A stretch of DNA of 64,000 nt. Origin: DATBGO01 sp963840095 (GTDB lineage Bacteria > Actinomycetota > Actinomycetes > Streptosporangiales > Streptosporangiaceae). Numbering within the stretch: position 1 is the stretch's first letter; the number at the start of each line of letters is the position of its first letter. The notes under the pieces were generated by a model that made no database searches, was not told where the DNA came from, and saw only the letters and a list, made by a program, of their open reading frames with translations. Location of the stretch: positions 186,001 through 250,000 of the forward strand of contig CAWIXN010000002.1 in NCBI GenBank assembly GCA_963840095.1, in the 5' to 3' direction. Shown here one piece after another: positions 1-8,432 of this stretch. A program made the position numbers and the translations under genes.

Positions 1-2
1 GC

Positions 3-869
3 ACGCCGCCCGTGCCCGGTGGCCCGCCGCCGCGCCTGGCAGGCAGCCCGCCGCCGGGGACCACCCGGCTGGCGGGTACAGGTCCCACCGGGCCAGGCGT
101 CCCGGGATCGGGTGCCGGAGGGCCCGGAGCTGGTGGCGCCGGACCGGGCGGATTGTCCCAGAGCGGCGGGGCTGGCGCCGGCGCGGTACCCCCGGGTGGG
201 AGCGGGCCGGCCGGGAGCGGCGTCCTGCCGCCGATTCCTGGCTCCGCCGGTTCGGGAGGCAGTGGCCCGGGCCGTGTCCCGGGGCGAACGGTGACTGAGC
301 CCGCCCCCGGCGAGTCTGGACCCGACGGCGAGCCTGCGCCCGGAGAACTCGGAGCTGGCGCTGGTTCCGGAGAACTCGGAGTCGGCGTGCCGCCGGGAGC
401 GGTCAGGGATCCGGTCACGCTGAGCGACTCGGGCGCCGGTGCACCTGGGGCCGCGGGAGAGCCCGGACTGACCGGCGAGTCGGTACCCGTAAGCCTGGCG
501 CCGAGCGGGGTGGCAGGCGACGGCCTGGCCGCCTCGGACGCTGGCGCGGCCGAGGCAGCCAGGCTTCCTGGCGCGTTCCCCATGACCGGCACCGGGGGAG
601 GAGGCATCGGCCAGGACGAGGTCGGCCAGGGACGCCAGTACTGGACCTCCGAAGAAGAGGGCACCTGGGGGCCCGATGTCATGCCCGCCAACACCATCGC
701 GGGCGCCGATGGCGGGGCTACCGGCGGCGGCATAGACGGGATGCTGCCCGGCGTCGGCGCCGGCGGCCGCGACGAGCAGCCTGAGCGGAACAGGCTCGCC
801 TGGCTCGGCGAGGACGATGACTTCTGGGGTGCCGGGGAACCGGCCGTTCCGCCGGTAATCGGGGACTGA
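3..869 (+). CDS. Gly/Pro/Ala-rich protein, 3' part only
   Basis: The reading frame is open to the left window edge, so the N-terminus is missing. Roughly the first 190 visible residues are low-complexity Gly, Pro, Ala and Ser. The last ~90 residues are more ordered and acidic, with a motif-like RQYWTSEEEGTWGPD and a Trp-rich acidic end (WLGEDDDFWGAGEP). Such Gly/Pro-rich linkers followed by an acidic conserved tail occur in actinobacterial proteins encoded beside type VII (WXG100) secretion substrates, and a WXG100-like cluster lies 5 kb away. Function is inference only; no catalytic motif is visible. Confidence 0.55.
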   Translation, partial: TPPVPGGPPPRLAGSPPPGTTRLAGTGPTGPGVPGSGAGGPGAGGAGPGGLSQSGGAGAGAVPPGGSGPAGSGVLPPIPGSAGSGGSGPGRVPGRTVTEPAPGESGPDGEPAPGELGAGAGSGELGVGVPPGAVRDPVTLSDSGAGAPGAAGEPGLTGESVPVSLAPSGVAGDGLAASDAGAAEAARLPGAFPMTGTGGGGIGQDEVGQGRQYWTSEEEGTWGPDVMPANTIAGADGGATGGGIDGMLPGVGAGGRDEQPERNRLAWLGEDDDFWGAGEPAVPPVIGD

Positions 870-952
870 CGCCGCCCGGTGGCTAAGTTACGGTGCCGAA
901 GCCGTTTCCCGGGCCGGTTGGGCGGATTGGCCCGGCTACCCTGGCGGACGGC

Positions 953-1783
953 ATGGAGATAGGTCCGCAGACAGATCCGCCTACCCGTGCGCCGCGACGG
1001 TGTAGGGCCACGGCCGTGGCGGTGGTGATGGCTGCCGCCGTGCTCACGGCGGCAGCCAGTGGTTGCGGCGCGGATTCTGGCCGCGCAGCGGGCGATGCGG
1101 CAAGCAGTGCCCCAAAGGGCGGTGCGGCCAGCGCGGCGCCGAAAGCCGCCCGCCCGGAAAATGGTGTCCAGCTGGGGCGCCTGCTCCCTACCCAGGCGGA
1201 GCTGCCGCCGGGCTGGACGTACAACGCCAGCGAAGGGACTGGGGAGGAAGTTGACACCGGTTCAGCGCTGCTCGGGCCGCCGTACTTCGCCGTTCTGCCC
1301 AGAATGTCCTGCAGCAAAGCGAAGGGCGTCGACGCGGACTTCCTGGTGATCGACTATCAAGCCTCGGACGCGCAGATAGAGGTGTGGACCGGGCACGGCA
1401 AGAACCAGGACTTCGCGAACATCATTCTGGCCAGTTACTACCCGGGCTGGGCGGTGAAGGAGTTCGGGCTGATCAGCTCGTTCGCTTTCCATCGCTGCGG
1501 GCCGTTCGAGAAGAAGGACGAGGTCACCGCGGCGCTGGTCAAGATGAAGCCGACCGTGACCGCGGTCTTTGGGCTGGGCGACCAGGCACTGCTGATGAAG
1601 ACCGTCCAGGTCAACGGACCGCTGCCGGACGGCTACTACTATCCGGGCGACTACCTGCTCGTCTTCCGGGTCGGTAACTACATCGCGGAAGTCGACGCTC
1701 CGGAGATTCCCGGCCAGCCCGAGGCCCAGGCGGTCGACGCGGTCGCCGCCCTGCTGGGGCGCAAGCTCCGGCAGATCAGCTGA
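953..1783 (+). CDS. Putative secreted lipoprotein
   Basis: The protein starts with a basic stretch (RAPRRCRA), a hydrophobic segment rich in Ala and Val, and a lipobox-like TAAASGC, so it is probably exported and lipidated on that Cys. A Ser/Ala/Gly-rich linker follows, then a ~190-residue globular domain with two conserved-looking Cys (PRMSCSK, HRCGPF) that could form a disulfide. It resembles the sensor or solute-binding domains of actinobacterial surface lipoproteins, but I do not recognise a family. An in-frame GTG at 893 is an alternative start; the ATG at 953 puts the signal peptide close to the N-terminus. It follows the Gly-rich gene by about 80 bp and may be cotranscribed. Confidence 0.65.
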   Translation: MEIGPQTDPPTRAPRRCRATAVAVVMAAAVLTAAASGCGADSGRAAGDAASSAPKGGAASAAPKAARPENGVQLGRLLPTQAELPPGWTYNASEGTGEEVDTGSALLGPPYFAVLPRMSCSKAKGVDADFLVIDYQASDAQIEVWTGHGKNQDFANIILASYYPGWAVKEFGLISSFAFHRCGPFEKKDEVTAALVKMKPTVTAVFGLGDQALLMKTVQVNGPLPDGYYYPGDYLLVFRVGNYIAEVDAPEIPGQPEAQAVDAVAALLGRKLRQIS

Positions 1784-1901
1784 CGCTGAGTCGGTGCTCG
1801 TCCCGCCGCTCGGCCGACGCCCGCGTCCGGGCAGGACCAGGCCCGGGTTCGGATGCCGTCGGGTGGCTGCTGGCTGGCCAGGGTCGGGTACAGGTCGGCT
1901 G

Positions 1902-2792
1902 TCAGTCGCGGTCGTCGAGAATCGTCAGGTCGAGCCGGGCGAGCCGTTCCGGGTCGGCGAGGAAGTCCATTTCAACGATCTTCCCGTTGCGGACGATGAC
2001 CGAGGCGATCGTGAACACGACGCCGTTGCGGGTCGCAACCACGCCGGCGGCACCGTTGACCAGCGCCGGGTACATGGTGAGGTCGACGCGCGACCACACG
2101 ACCGCCCGTCGCGCCACGTCGAGCGCACCGTGTACCTCGGCGGACGCGGCGGCGAGTGCCGCGCCACCGTCGGCCCGCAGCACGACGTCGGGGTCGAGTC
2201 TGGCCACCAGCGCGTCGAAGTCGCCGTCGCGCGCCGCGGCCAGGAAGGCGTTGACGACCTCCCGCTGGGCGCTCACGCCGACGTCCGGGGTGGTGGCCTG
2301 GGCGCGGACGCGGCGGCGTGCCCGGCTGGCCAGCTGGCGTGCCGCCTGCGGGGAGCGGTCGATAAGGCTGGCGATCTCGTCGAACGGGACGCCGAACATG
2401 TCGTGCAGCACGAAGGTGAGCCGCTCAGGTGGGGTCAATGTCTCGAGTACGACGAGCAGCGCGAGCCCGACCGAGTCGGCGAGCAGCGCCTCGTGCTCGG
2501 GATCGATGCCGTCAGCGCGGTCGACGATCGGGTCCGGAACGTGCGGGCTCAGCGGCTCCTCCCGGCGTACCGCACGGGAGCGCAGCATGTTCAGCGAGAC
2601 CCGCGCGACGACGGTCGTCAGCCACCCCGAGAGGTTCTCGATCTCGCCGGGTTCGGAGCCGCTGAGCCGCAGCCAGGCCTCCTGCACGGCGTCTTCGGCC
2701 TCGCTCACCGAGCCCAGCATCCGGTAGGCAACCGCCCGCAGACGGCGCCGGTGCTCCTCGAACCGCTGCGCAAGCCAGTCCTGCTCGCTCAT
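1902..2792 (-). CDS. ECF41-type RNA polymerase sigma factor
   Basis: Extracytoplasmic-function sigma factor of 296 residues. Region 2 (residues ~8-75) carries RMLGSVSEAEDAVQEAWLR and region 4 (~110-165) carries LTPPERLTFVLHDMFG and the helix-turn-helix IASLIDRSPQAARQLASRARRR. A C-terminal SnoaL-like domain (~175-290) follows, the fusion that defines ECF41; the linker DGGAA and the C-terminal DPERL look like versions of the family's DGGGK and NPDKL motifs. No anti-sigma factor is encoded nearby, as expected since the C-terminal domain controls activity. It is divergent from an epimerase gene, a known ECF41 partner type. The start is supported by GGGAGG about 10 nt upstream. Confidence 0.9.
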   Translation of the reverse strand: MSEQDWLAQRFEEHRRRLRAVAYRMLGSVSEAEDAVQEAWLRLSGSEPGEIENLSGWLTTVVARVSLNMLRSRAVRREEPLSPHVPDPIVDRADGIDPEHEALLADSVGLALLVVLETLTPPERLTFVLHDMFGVPFDEIASLIDRSPQAARQLASRARRRVRAQATTPDVGVSAQREVVNAFLAAARDGDFDALVARLDPDVVLRADGGAALAAASAEVHGALDVARRAVVWSRVDLTMYPALVNGAAGVVATRNGVVFTIASVIVRNGKIVEMDFLADPERLARLDLTILDDRD

Positions 2793-2829
2793 CGGGTCAC
2801 ATCCTCCCTCGGCGACGGGTCATCAGGGA

Positions 2830-2856
2830 GACCCGCCAGGACCGGCCGATGTGACC
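2830..2856 (-). promoter_or_regulatory. Possible ECF41-type promoter, autoregulatory
   Basis: On the minus strand GGTCACA is followed after 16 nt by GGTC, similar to the ECF41 consensus I recall (TGTCACA, N16, CGTC). It lies about 40 bp upstream of the sigma-factor start and mirrors the better site on the other strand. Confidence 0.4.
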
Positions 2857-2898
2857 GGACCGCGCGGCGGCTCAGGTGTCGCTGATCACACCGGTGCC

Positions 2899-2925
2899 GG
2901 TCACATCCTCGACTTCTGAGGTGTC
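2899..2925 (+). promoter_or_regulatory. ECF41-type promoter of the epimerase gene
   Basis: GGTCACA (2899-2905), exactly 16 nt, then TGTC (2922-2925). Each half differs from the remembered ECF41 consensus TGTCACA-N16-CGTC by one base. It sits about 40 bp upstream of the epimerase start, the right distance for a promoter, and faces the adjacent ECF41 sigma gene. Assignment is by pattern and context. Confidence 0.55.
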
Positions 2926-2966
2926 TGTCCAGTGACCGCATGAAAACCGAATGAGAGGAACACGCG

Positions 2967-3959
2967 ATGCGAGTCTTCGTTGCCGGAGCAAGTGGCGCTC
3001 TCGGGAGTCGTCTCGTCCCGCAGTTGATCGACGCCGGGCACGAGGTGATCGGCACCCACAACTCGCCAGGCAGTGCTCAGCTGCTGCGGGAGCTCGGCGC
3101 CGAGCCGGCGAGACTCGACCTGCTCGACGCGCGCGCGGTCCGCAAGGCGGTGCTCGACAGCAAGCCGGACGCGATCGTACATCAGGCAACGGCGCTGGCG
3201 GACATCAAGTTCGGCCGGAGCCTGGACAAGACCTTCGCCACCACCAACCGGTTGCGGACCGAGGGAACCGATGCGCTGTTGGCCGCGTCCCGAGAGGCAG
3301 GCGTGCGCCGGTTCGTAGCGCAGAGTTTCGCTCCCTACCTGTATGCGCGGCAGGGCGGGCCGCTCAAGACCGAGGCCGATCCTGTCGATGAGACTCCGCC
3401 GCCCAACACTGGCCAGACATTCGCCGCGATCACCTACCTGGAGAAGGCGACCACCGACTTCGGCGGCATCGCACTGCGCTACGGCGGGTTCTACGGCGCC
3501 GCCAACGACGCGCTGATCGAGCCCGTCCGGAAGCGTCAGTTCCCGATCGTCGGCGGCGGCGGCGGGATCTTCTCCTGGCTGCACCTTGATGACGGTGCCG
3601 CAGCGACCGTGGCCGCCCTCGGGCACTCCGGGCCGGCGATCTACAACATCGTCGACGACGAGCCCGCCCCGGTGCGCGACTGGCTCCCGGTGCTCGCCAA
3701 CGCGCTGGGCGCCGAGCCACCGCGCCGCGTGCCGGCCTGGCTGGCGCGCCTGTTCGCCGGCCCGGCAGCCGTAGTCATGGCCACCCAGGCACGCGGCGCC
3801 TCCAACGCCAACGCAAAGCGCGAACTCGGCTGGACTCCCCGATACCCCAGCTGGCGCCTCGGTTTCCCGATGACCTACTCGGCGATCGCAGTCGCCGACC
3901 CGGTCAGGGTTGACCCTGATGCCTTCGGGGATGCAGGTCAGGGTGCGAACCGGGGCTGA
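2967..3959 (+). CDS. NAD(P)-dependent epimerase/dehydratase (extended SDR)
   Basis: 330-residue protein with an N-terminal Rossmann nucleotide-binding motif GASGALGS and an extended-SDR layout. A Tyr-x-x-x-Lys-like catalytic pair can be read in YLEKA near residue 155, although spacing makes the assignment tentative. The C-terminal half has the substrate-domain pattern SWLHLDDGAAATVAAL and ELGWTPRYPSWRLGF. It is divergently placed from the ECF41 sigma factor and preceded by a matching promoter, so it is probably the main target of that sigma factor. Substrate unknown; ECF41 partners are usually oxidoreductases, epimerases or carboxymuconolactone decarboxylases. Confidence 0.85.
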   Translation: MRVFVAGASGALGSRLVPQLIDAGHEVIGTHNSPGSAQLLRELGAEPARLDLLDARAVRKAVLDSKPDAIVHQATALADIKFGRSLDKTFATTNRLRTEGTDALLAASREAGVRRFVAQSFAPYLYARQGGPLKTEADPVDETPPPNTGQTFAAITYLEKATTDFGGIALRYGGFYGAANDALIEPVRKRQFPIVGGGGGIFSWLHLDDGAAATVAALGHSGPAIYNIVDDEPAPVRDWLPVLANALGAEPPRRVPAWLARLFAGPAAVVMATQARGASNANAKRELGWTPRYPSWRLGFPMTYSAIAVADPVRVDPDAFGDAGQGANRG

Positions 3960-4000
3960 TCCCGATCGACGGGGGTCTTCGCCGGAGGCAGTCTTGAAAC

Positions 4001-4261
4001 ATGAGCACAAGCACTGCGGAGACCGGGTCCGCCACCATTACTGACCAGCCCGCAGCCCGCCAGCTCACCCCTGTCCTCAAACTAGCCCGACGTGAATGGA
4101 GACCGATCACTATGCCCGGGATCATCGCCGTTGCCCTCATCGCCATCGTGGCCCTGACCATCCTCAGCCTCACCGTGCACATCTTGTTCTCCCCTTGGCT
4201 GCTGGTGGTCATCGGCATCCTGGCCTGGATCAAGTTCCGCCCGCGCCGCTCCCACCCATAG
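4001..4261 (+). CDS. Small membrane protein
   Basis: 86 residues: a polar N-terminal 35 residues, then two closely spaced hydrophobic segments (MPGIIAVALIAIVALTILSL and VHILFSPWLLVVIGILAWI) and a basic tail KFRPRRSHP. This predicts a hairpin membrane protein. A shorter form starting at the internal Met just before the first membrane segment is possible. No family recognised. Confidence 0.6.
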   Translation: MSTSTAETGSATITDQPAARQLTPVLKLARREWRPITMPGIIAVALIAIVALTILSLTVHILFSPWLLVVIGILAWIKFRPRRSHP

Positions 4262-4280
4262 CCCGGTGCCCGGCCGCCCG

Positions 4281-4315
4281 CTGCCCGGTTGGCCCTGAGC
4301 AGGCCCGCCGGGCAG
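4281..4315 (+). terminator. Stem-loop after the small membrane protein gene
   Basis: CTGCCCGG (4281-4288) pairs with CCGGGCAG (4308-4315), with an inner GGCC/GGCC pairing. It starts 20 bp after the stop codon. No U-tract follows, as is common in high-GC actinobacteria. Confidence 0.45.
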
Positions 4316-4417
4316 CGTCGTGCTCCGGCCGGGCTGTGGTCAAGGCCGGGCTGCTCGACGAGCTGCAGTTGTTCACTTACGCGTGACACGCTCGGTCGGC
4401 ACTGGGACAATCGTGCG

Positions 4418-5026
4418 ATGAGTCCACGAAGCCGCGGCCGTCCGCCAGACCGTGGCCGGAGCCGTCAGCCGGGCCGGCGTCCGGCCGCGGGCCGGGGCGG
4501 ACCGCACAGGTCGGCCGGACGCGCCGGGAATGAGTCCGCTGGCTACGGGGAGGAGACGACGGAGTGCTGGTTCGACGAGCCCGATCCAGCTGACCGGCGC
4601 TCGTGGGCGGTCCCCCCGGCGCACGGGATCTATCGGGGACTCGATCTCGGGCTGCTGGACCCAGGCAACGAGGACGAGCGCATGTTCCTCATCGAGGCGC
4701 AGCATCCGGAATTCGCAGACGCGCTGCGCAGCGATGAAGACGTGATCGTCGGTGGCGAGCCCGTCAACCCGAGGCTGCACGTAGCAATGCACCAGATCGT
4801 GGCGAACCAGTTGCTGACCGGCGACCCGCCCGAGACGTGGCACACGGTCCAGCGTCTGAACGGGCTGGGCTATGACTGGCACAACATCATGCACATGATC
4901 GCCTCGCTCGTCACCGAGGACGTCTACCGGTCCCTCGCCGAGCACCGGCAGCCCGACCCCGCCGACTATGCCCGTCGGCTGAGCGAGCTGCCCGGCAGCT
5001 GGCCGCCACCGGAAGCAGCCGGATAG
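4418..5026 (+). CDS. DUF1841 family protein
   Basis: About 202 residues. The first ~55 are basic and disordered (Arg, Pro, Gly). The rest matches the actinobacterial DUF1841 pattern: acidic ERMFLIEAQHPEF, then NPRLHVAMHQIVANQLL, PPETWHTVQRL and IMHMIASLVTEDVY. The spaced His residues (HVAMH, DWHN, MHM) are typical but their role is unknown. The ATG at 4418 was chosen because upstream sequence in this frame is Cys/Arg-rich and unlike the family. Confidence 0.85.
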   Translation: MSPRSRGRPPDRGRSRQPGRRPAAGRGGPHRSAGRAGNESAGYGEETTECWFDEPDPADRRSWAVPPAHGIYRGLDLGLLDPGNEDERMFLIEAQHPEFADALRSDEDVIVGGEPVNPRLHVAMHQIVANQLLTGDPPETWHTVQRLNGLGYDWHNIMHMIASLVTEDVYRSLAEHRQPDPADYARRLSELPGSWPPPEAAG

Positions 5027-5030
5027 CAGC

Positions 5031-5204
5031 TCCCAGATCGTCCGTCGGGCCGGCGGTACCCCGCGCGACGGATGCCGGTCCGGCGCGACCCGCGGCACCC
5101 TCTGGCACGGGGTCATGGAGAACGACGCGTTCCGCCGCGCCTACCTCACCGAGGTCGCGCAGCTCGCCGGGCAGAACTTCGCTGAGGCGCCAGGGACGTG
5201 CTGA
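5031..5204 (+). pseudogene. Fragment of cobyric acid synthase C-terminus
   Basis: An open stretch without its own start encodes GTLWHGVMENDAFRRAYL followed by EVAQLAGQNF. This is the typical end of cobyric acid synthase (CobQ), where the catalytic His of the class I glutamine amidotransferase domain lies in the WHG motif. Only about 55 codons remain and nothing upstream belongs to the enzyme, so this is a relic of a deleted cobQ gene. Confidence 0.6.
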
Positions 5205-5242
5205 GGGACCGGTGTTGGTCGGCTGCCGGTGGCGGCATGTCC

Positions 5243-6049
5243 TCAGCGCGGCAGCAGGTCCGCTGGCCGGCTGACCGGGAAGCCGTAGGTGTCGATGACG
5301 ACCCCGTCCGTCTTGCGGGCCAGCGCGAGGGCCGCCTCCCCGACCGTGAGGCTGATCTCGCGGCTGGCGCTGCCGATGGAGAACTTGCTGCGAAGCTCCC
5401 ATCGGCAGGGCTCCTGATCCCGCAGGGCGCCCAGGGCCAGCGGCGCTGGCTTGAGCCTGGACCGTGACAGGCGCGGCGGCCAGTAGACGGTCAGGAACCG
5501 GGGCTCCTCCTCGGAGACCAGGAAGTAAGACCCAGGCACGTCCGGGTAGTCGTCGACGAACAGCTGATCGTCGGTAAAGGGCTGCAGCACCCTGATCACC
5601 TCCTCGGCGGGCACCGGGCGCCCGCTGTAGACGGAGGCGGACAGTTCAATATCCGCCGGCGGCCGCTCGCCGTGCACGGTGCCGCCCAGGCGCGCGGCCA
5701 GGCCCCGCACGAGCCGCTCGGCGTCCTGCCTCTTCGCGTCGTCGGGCCGGGAGCCCCTGGCGCCCGTTTCGACGATGTCCGCGTAGTACGCCATCGTCAT
5801 CCCGGGCGGCAGGCCGGCCTTCGCCGCGAGATCGCCGGTAAGTTCCACCGGCCCGTGCAGCCGCACGCCGTTGCCGAAGTCGAAGCGGTCGCTGCGCACC
5901 CGCAGCCCAGGATCATAGGCCAGCAGCGCGTCAGCGATTTCAGCTGCCGGATCGGTGGCCAGCACGAGGGTGGGACCGCTGGCGAGCCGTTTCGCTGTCC
6001 GGTCGGTCGCTGCGCTCAGAAACGCTGCGCTCAGAAAATGCTGTCCCAC
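5243..6049 (-). CDS. Hypothetical protein linked to type VII cluster
   Basis: 269 residues starting at GTG 6049, chosen because GGAG lies 5 nt upstream and earlier sequence in this frame is antisense-like. It overlaps the end of the preceding WXG-type gene by 19 bp, so the two are translationally coupled. The protein is soluble, has no signal peptide or membrane segment, and contains PGMTMAYYADIVETGARG and FLTVYWPPRLSRSRL. Its place right after a putative secreted effector would suit an immunity or chaperone role, but this is inference; no family recognised. Confidence 0.65.
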   Translation of the reverse strand: MGQHFLSAAFLSAATDRTAKRLASGPTLVLATDPAAEIADALLAYDPGLRVRSDRFDFGNGVRLHGPVELTGDLAAKAGLPPGMTMAYYADIVETGARGSRPDDAKRQDAERLVRGLAARLGGTVHGERPPADIELSASVYSGRPVPAEEVIRVLQPFTDDQLFVDDYPDVPGSYFLVSEEEPRFLTVYWPPRLSRSRLKPAPLALGALRDQEPCRWELRSKFSIGSASREISLTVGEAALALARKTDGVVIDTYGFPVSRPADLLPR

Positions 6050-7395
6050 AGGTGCTCCGCCCCGTGCGCTATTCCGGAACCCAGCTTTACAAAGTCCTGA
6101 CCGGTTTTCACCGCGCTGTCGCCAATGCCGTCGCCAACGCCCAAGATAACACCGCGGGCATGGATATCCGCTCCCCAGTTCTCCTGGATCAGGTTGTGGG
6201 CGAAGTCCCCGACGCCGTAGGCAACCACGCCGCCGGCCAGCACCCCGGCCCCGCCCGCCACCACCGTAACGCCGAGCCCGCCCGCGCCCAGCGCACCGAG
6301 GCCTGCGGCCGTCCCCCCGGCGGCCACGCTGCCGACCCATCCGCCCGCGGCGACGGCGGCAATGCTGCCGCTCGCCTCGCCGGGATAGGCCTCGTACCAC
6401 GGCACGCCGTCGGCCATGTCCTGCTGCGCGCCGAAATAAGTGCTGGCCCCCGCCGCGGCGACGTCGACGAAGGGGATGTCCCCGGCGAACCTCGCGAGGT
6501 CGCCGCCGGTGCCGCCGAGGCCGTCCAGCCTGGTTCCCAGGCCGGAGATGTCGCTGGGGCTGAAGCCCCACGCTCGGCTGAACGGGTTCTCGGTGGACTG
6601 AGCTTCCGCCAGGTCGTCCTCCACCGAGGAGAGAATGGTCTTCGCGTCGCCGAAGTTCTCCTTGCCCTGATCGGTCCACGGGCCGAACCGGCCATCCGCC
6701 TGGCGAGCCTCCTCCCGCGCGTCGGTGACCGCCCTGCTCAGGGTCTTCTTCAGGCCGGGGAGCTTGCCCTCGACGTAGCCGCGGTACCTGGTCTGCGCCC
6801 CGAAGAACCCGGCCAGGCTGTCGGCCAGCGCCGTGTAGTCGCCACTGCCGAGGCCCTGGTACGGGCTGCCCTGCGTGGCCCATCCGCACAGTTCCTGCAG
6901 CGCGCCTGCCGCCTGGACACGAGCGGCCGCGGCCGCGAGCATGCACCGGTTCCAGAACGCCGCATAGCTGACCCGCCAGCTCTCCGCGGTGGGGCTGGCG
7001 TAGCAGACCTGCGGCGGTCGGCCACCGGCGCCGATCTGCACGCCATGCGCGGCGGCGGCGGCCGCGGCCTCCTCCAGTGCGCTCTCGATGCTGGCCAGGT
7101 TGACCGCGAGCACGTTCACGATGCCCCCGGCCGAGGACACCATGACCGCCAGGGCAGTGGCACCGACCGCGTCATGCTGCCAGGCCGTGGTGAACGCAGC
7201 CGCCGCCGACCCCTGCCAGCCGGCGTCGCCGACGATCTGGCTGACCTTCTTGTCGAGCGCGGTGGCCACGGCGGTTATCTCGGGCACGTACCGGTAGAGC
7301 GTGCCGGCGTAAGCCGACAGGCCGCGGATGTCGCCGCCGACCCAGTCCTGCGCGAACGCCGCCAGCGGGGACGGGGACTTAGCGCCTGCTCCCAT
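6031..7395 (-). CDS. WXG100-like type VII secretion substrate with glycine-zipper tail
   Basis: 454 residues. Residues ~1-110 form a helical hairpin domain with the central WQG of GDAGWQGSAAAAF, the WXG motif of ESX substrates. The middle (~130-300) is polar and helical. Residues ~300-410 contain hydrophobic Gly/Ala-rich segments (AAVAAGGWVGSVAAGG and GGLGVTVVAGGAGVLAGG) that look membrane-inserting, and the end is GIAHGAEHLWDSIF. This is the layout of large actinobacterial WXG proteins thought to be exported by type VII systems; no C-terminal enzyme domain is visible. The preceding gene ends 12 bp upstream, suggesting one operon of four genes from 8138 down to 5243. Confidence 0.75.
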   Translation of the reverse strand: MGAGAKSPSPLAAFAQDWVGGDIRGLSAYAGTLYRYVPEITAVATALDKKVSQIVGDAGWQGSAAAAFTTAWQHDAVGATALAVMVSSAGGIVNVLAVNLASIESALEEAAAAAAAHGVQIGAGGRPPQVCYASPTAESWRVSYAAFWNRCMLAAAAARVQAAGALQELCGWATQGSPYQGLGSGDYTALADSLAGFFGAQTRYRGYVEGKLPGLKKTLSRAVTDAREEARQADGRFGPWTDQGKENFGDAKTILSSVEDDLAEAQSTENPFSRAWGFSPSDISGLGTRLDGLGGTGGDLARFAGDIPFVDVAAAGASTYFGAQQDMADGVPWYEAYPGEASGSIAAVAAGGWVGSVAAGGTAAGLGALGAGGLGVTVVAGGAGVLAGGVVAYGVGDFAHNLIQENWGADIHARGVILGVGDGIGDSAVKTGQDFVKLGSGIAHGAEHLWDSIF

Positions 7396-7407
7396 GGGCC
7401 GCCTCCG

Positions 7408-7716
7408 TTACCTGATCGCACCCGGGTCGCTGATCTGCCTGGACAGCGTGGTCAGTGACTCCTCGGTGTGGGCGTACCTGTCGTGTGCCGTCTGCAGCTT
7501 GCTGCCGTTGTCGTCGATGTCGCCGCCGATCTGCAGGTGCAGCAGGCACGCCGCGTCGACCACAGCACTCAGGCTCGCGTTGAAGGCCGCGGACCCGCCG
7601 TCGGGCAGCGCCGGGCAGCCGTCGGGCATGATCGCCAGGAAGGAGGCCGCCTCGGCGTGGAAGGCGGCCGCCGCCGCCTGCAGGTCGGACAGGACGACCT
7701 GGAATCCGCCGCTCAT
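7408..7716 (-). CDS. Small WXG100/ESX-like protein
   Basis: 102 residues, starting at the ATG at 7716 with GGGAG upstream. Predicted helical throughout, beginning VVLSDLQAAAAAFHAEAASF, with the turn region PDGGSAAFNASLSAVV where ESAT-6-like proteins place WXG, and a second helix LQTAHDRYAHTEESLTTL. A strict WXG is absent, so this is an ESX-family relative by size, helicity and position. Its start overlaps the stop of the upstream gene (ATGA), indicating coupling. It probably pairs with the larger WXG protein that follows. Confidence 0.7.
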   Translation of the reverse strand: MSGGFQVVLSDLQAAAAAFHAEAASFLAIMPDGCPALPDGGSAAFNASLSAVVDAACLLHLQIGGDIDDNGSKLQTAHDRYAHTEESLTTLSRQISDPGAIR

Positions 7717-8138
7717 CTCGTGCTCCCTTCCAGGCCCTGTTCCAGGTCCAGGCCCTGTTCCAGGCGTTCGAGATCGCGGTAGCCCCAGCGCCAGGCACCG
7801 GAGGCGACCTCGGGGTCGACCACGACCGTGGATACCCCGCCCGCCGCGGCCAGCTCCCTGACACGCAGCAGCGGCAGCGCCACCCACGGCTGGGCCTGGC
7901 CGAGCGCTAGCACCAGCCGGCGTACCGAGCTGAAAACGGGCAGCACGGCCATCGCATCGGCACCTTCGCGCAACTCGAAGACCAGGTCCGGGTGCCCGTC
8001 ACGGGGGGCCGGGTGCGCGGGCGCGATGACTATCGATCCGGGCCTTAATCCGTCGCCGGCCGGTGTACCGCCAGCGCCTGGCGCGGCGGACGGCGAGTCG
8101 CCTGGCCGGGCCGGAGCTGAGCTTCCCGGGGTCATCAT
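7713..8138 (-). CDS. SAV_915-like protein of the type VII cluster
   Basis: About 142 residues from the ATG at 8138, preceded by a GGAGG. The first ~45 residues are Pro/Ser/Ala-rich. The rest has the pattern LVFELREGADAMAVLPVFSS then VALPLLRVRELAA and VVVDPEV, which I associate with small actinobacterial SAV_915/SseB-like proteins found beside WXG100 genes. First gene of the four-gene operon. Biochemical role unknown. Confidence 0.6.
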   Translation of the reverse strand: MMTPGSSAPARPGDSPSAAPGAGGTPAGDGLRPGSIVIAPAHPAPRDGHPDLVFELREGADAMAVLPVFSSVRRLVLALGQAQPWVALPLLRVRELAAAGGVSTVVVDPEVASGAWRWGYRDLERLEQGLDLEQGLEGSTR

Positions 8139-8432
8139 CGCGCTGTCGCCTCCGCGGCGGGTTCGTCGGCGGGAGGGCGGCCCGGCGGACCGCGCCCCGG
8201 CTTGGCCGGACACAACCTTAGTCCGGTTGACACCTACTGCACGGAATTGGCAGGTATTCGGCGGTGAGCCTGGTGGCCGTCTCCGCCGCGCGAGGCATTT
8301 CCGGCCACCTTGTACAGCCAGGTAGCAGACCGGCAGTCATACTGACAGATATGGACATCACGGGCCTGGGCTGGTGCGCTTGTCGCCAGCTAGTGCGCCG
8401 GCGGGAGTTGGCGGGAAGGAGCAGGTGATCAG
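8139..8432. other. Intergenic region upstream of adk
   Basis: About 290 bp between divergent genes. It must hold the promoters of the type VII-like operon (minus) and of adk (plus). I see no convincing box, hairpin or small gene; one half-site near 8215 was rejected. Confidence 0.4.

Noticed and set aside
8205..8222. Possible DosR half-site (CGGACTAAGG on the minus strand) near the SAV_915-like gene
   Set aside because: The second arm is absent (three mismatches) and no island-type gene is adjacent.
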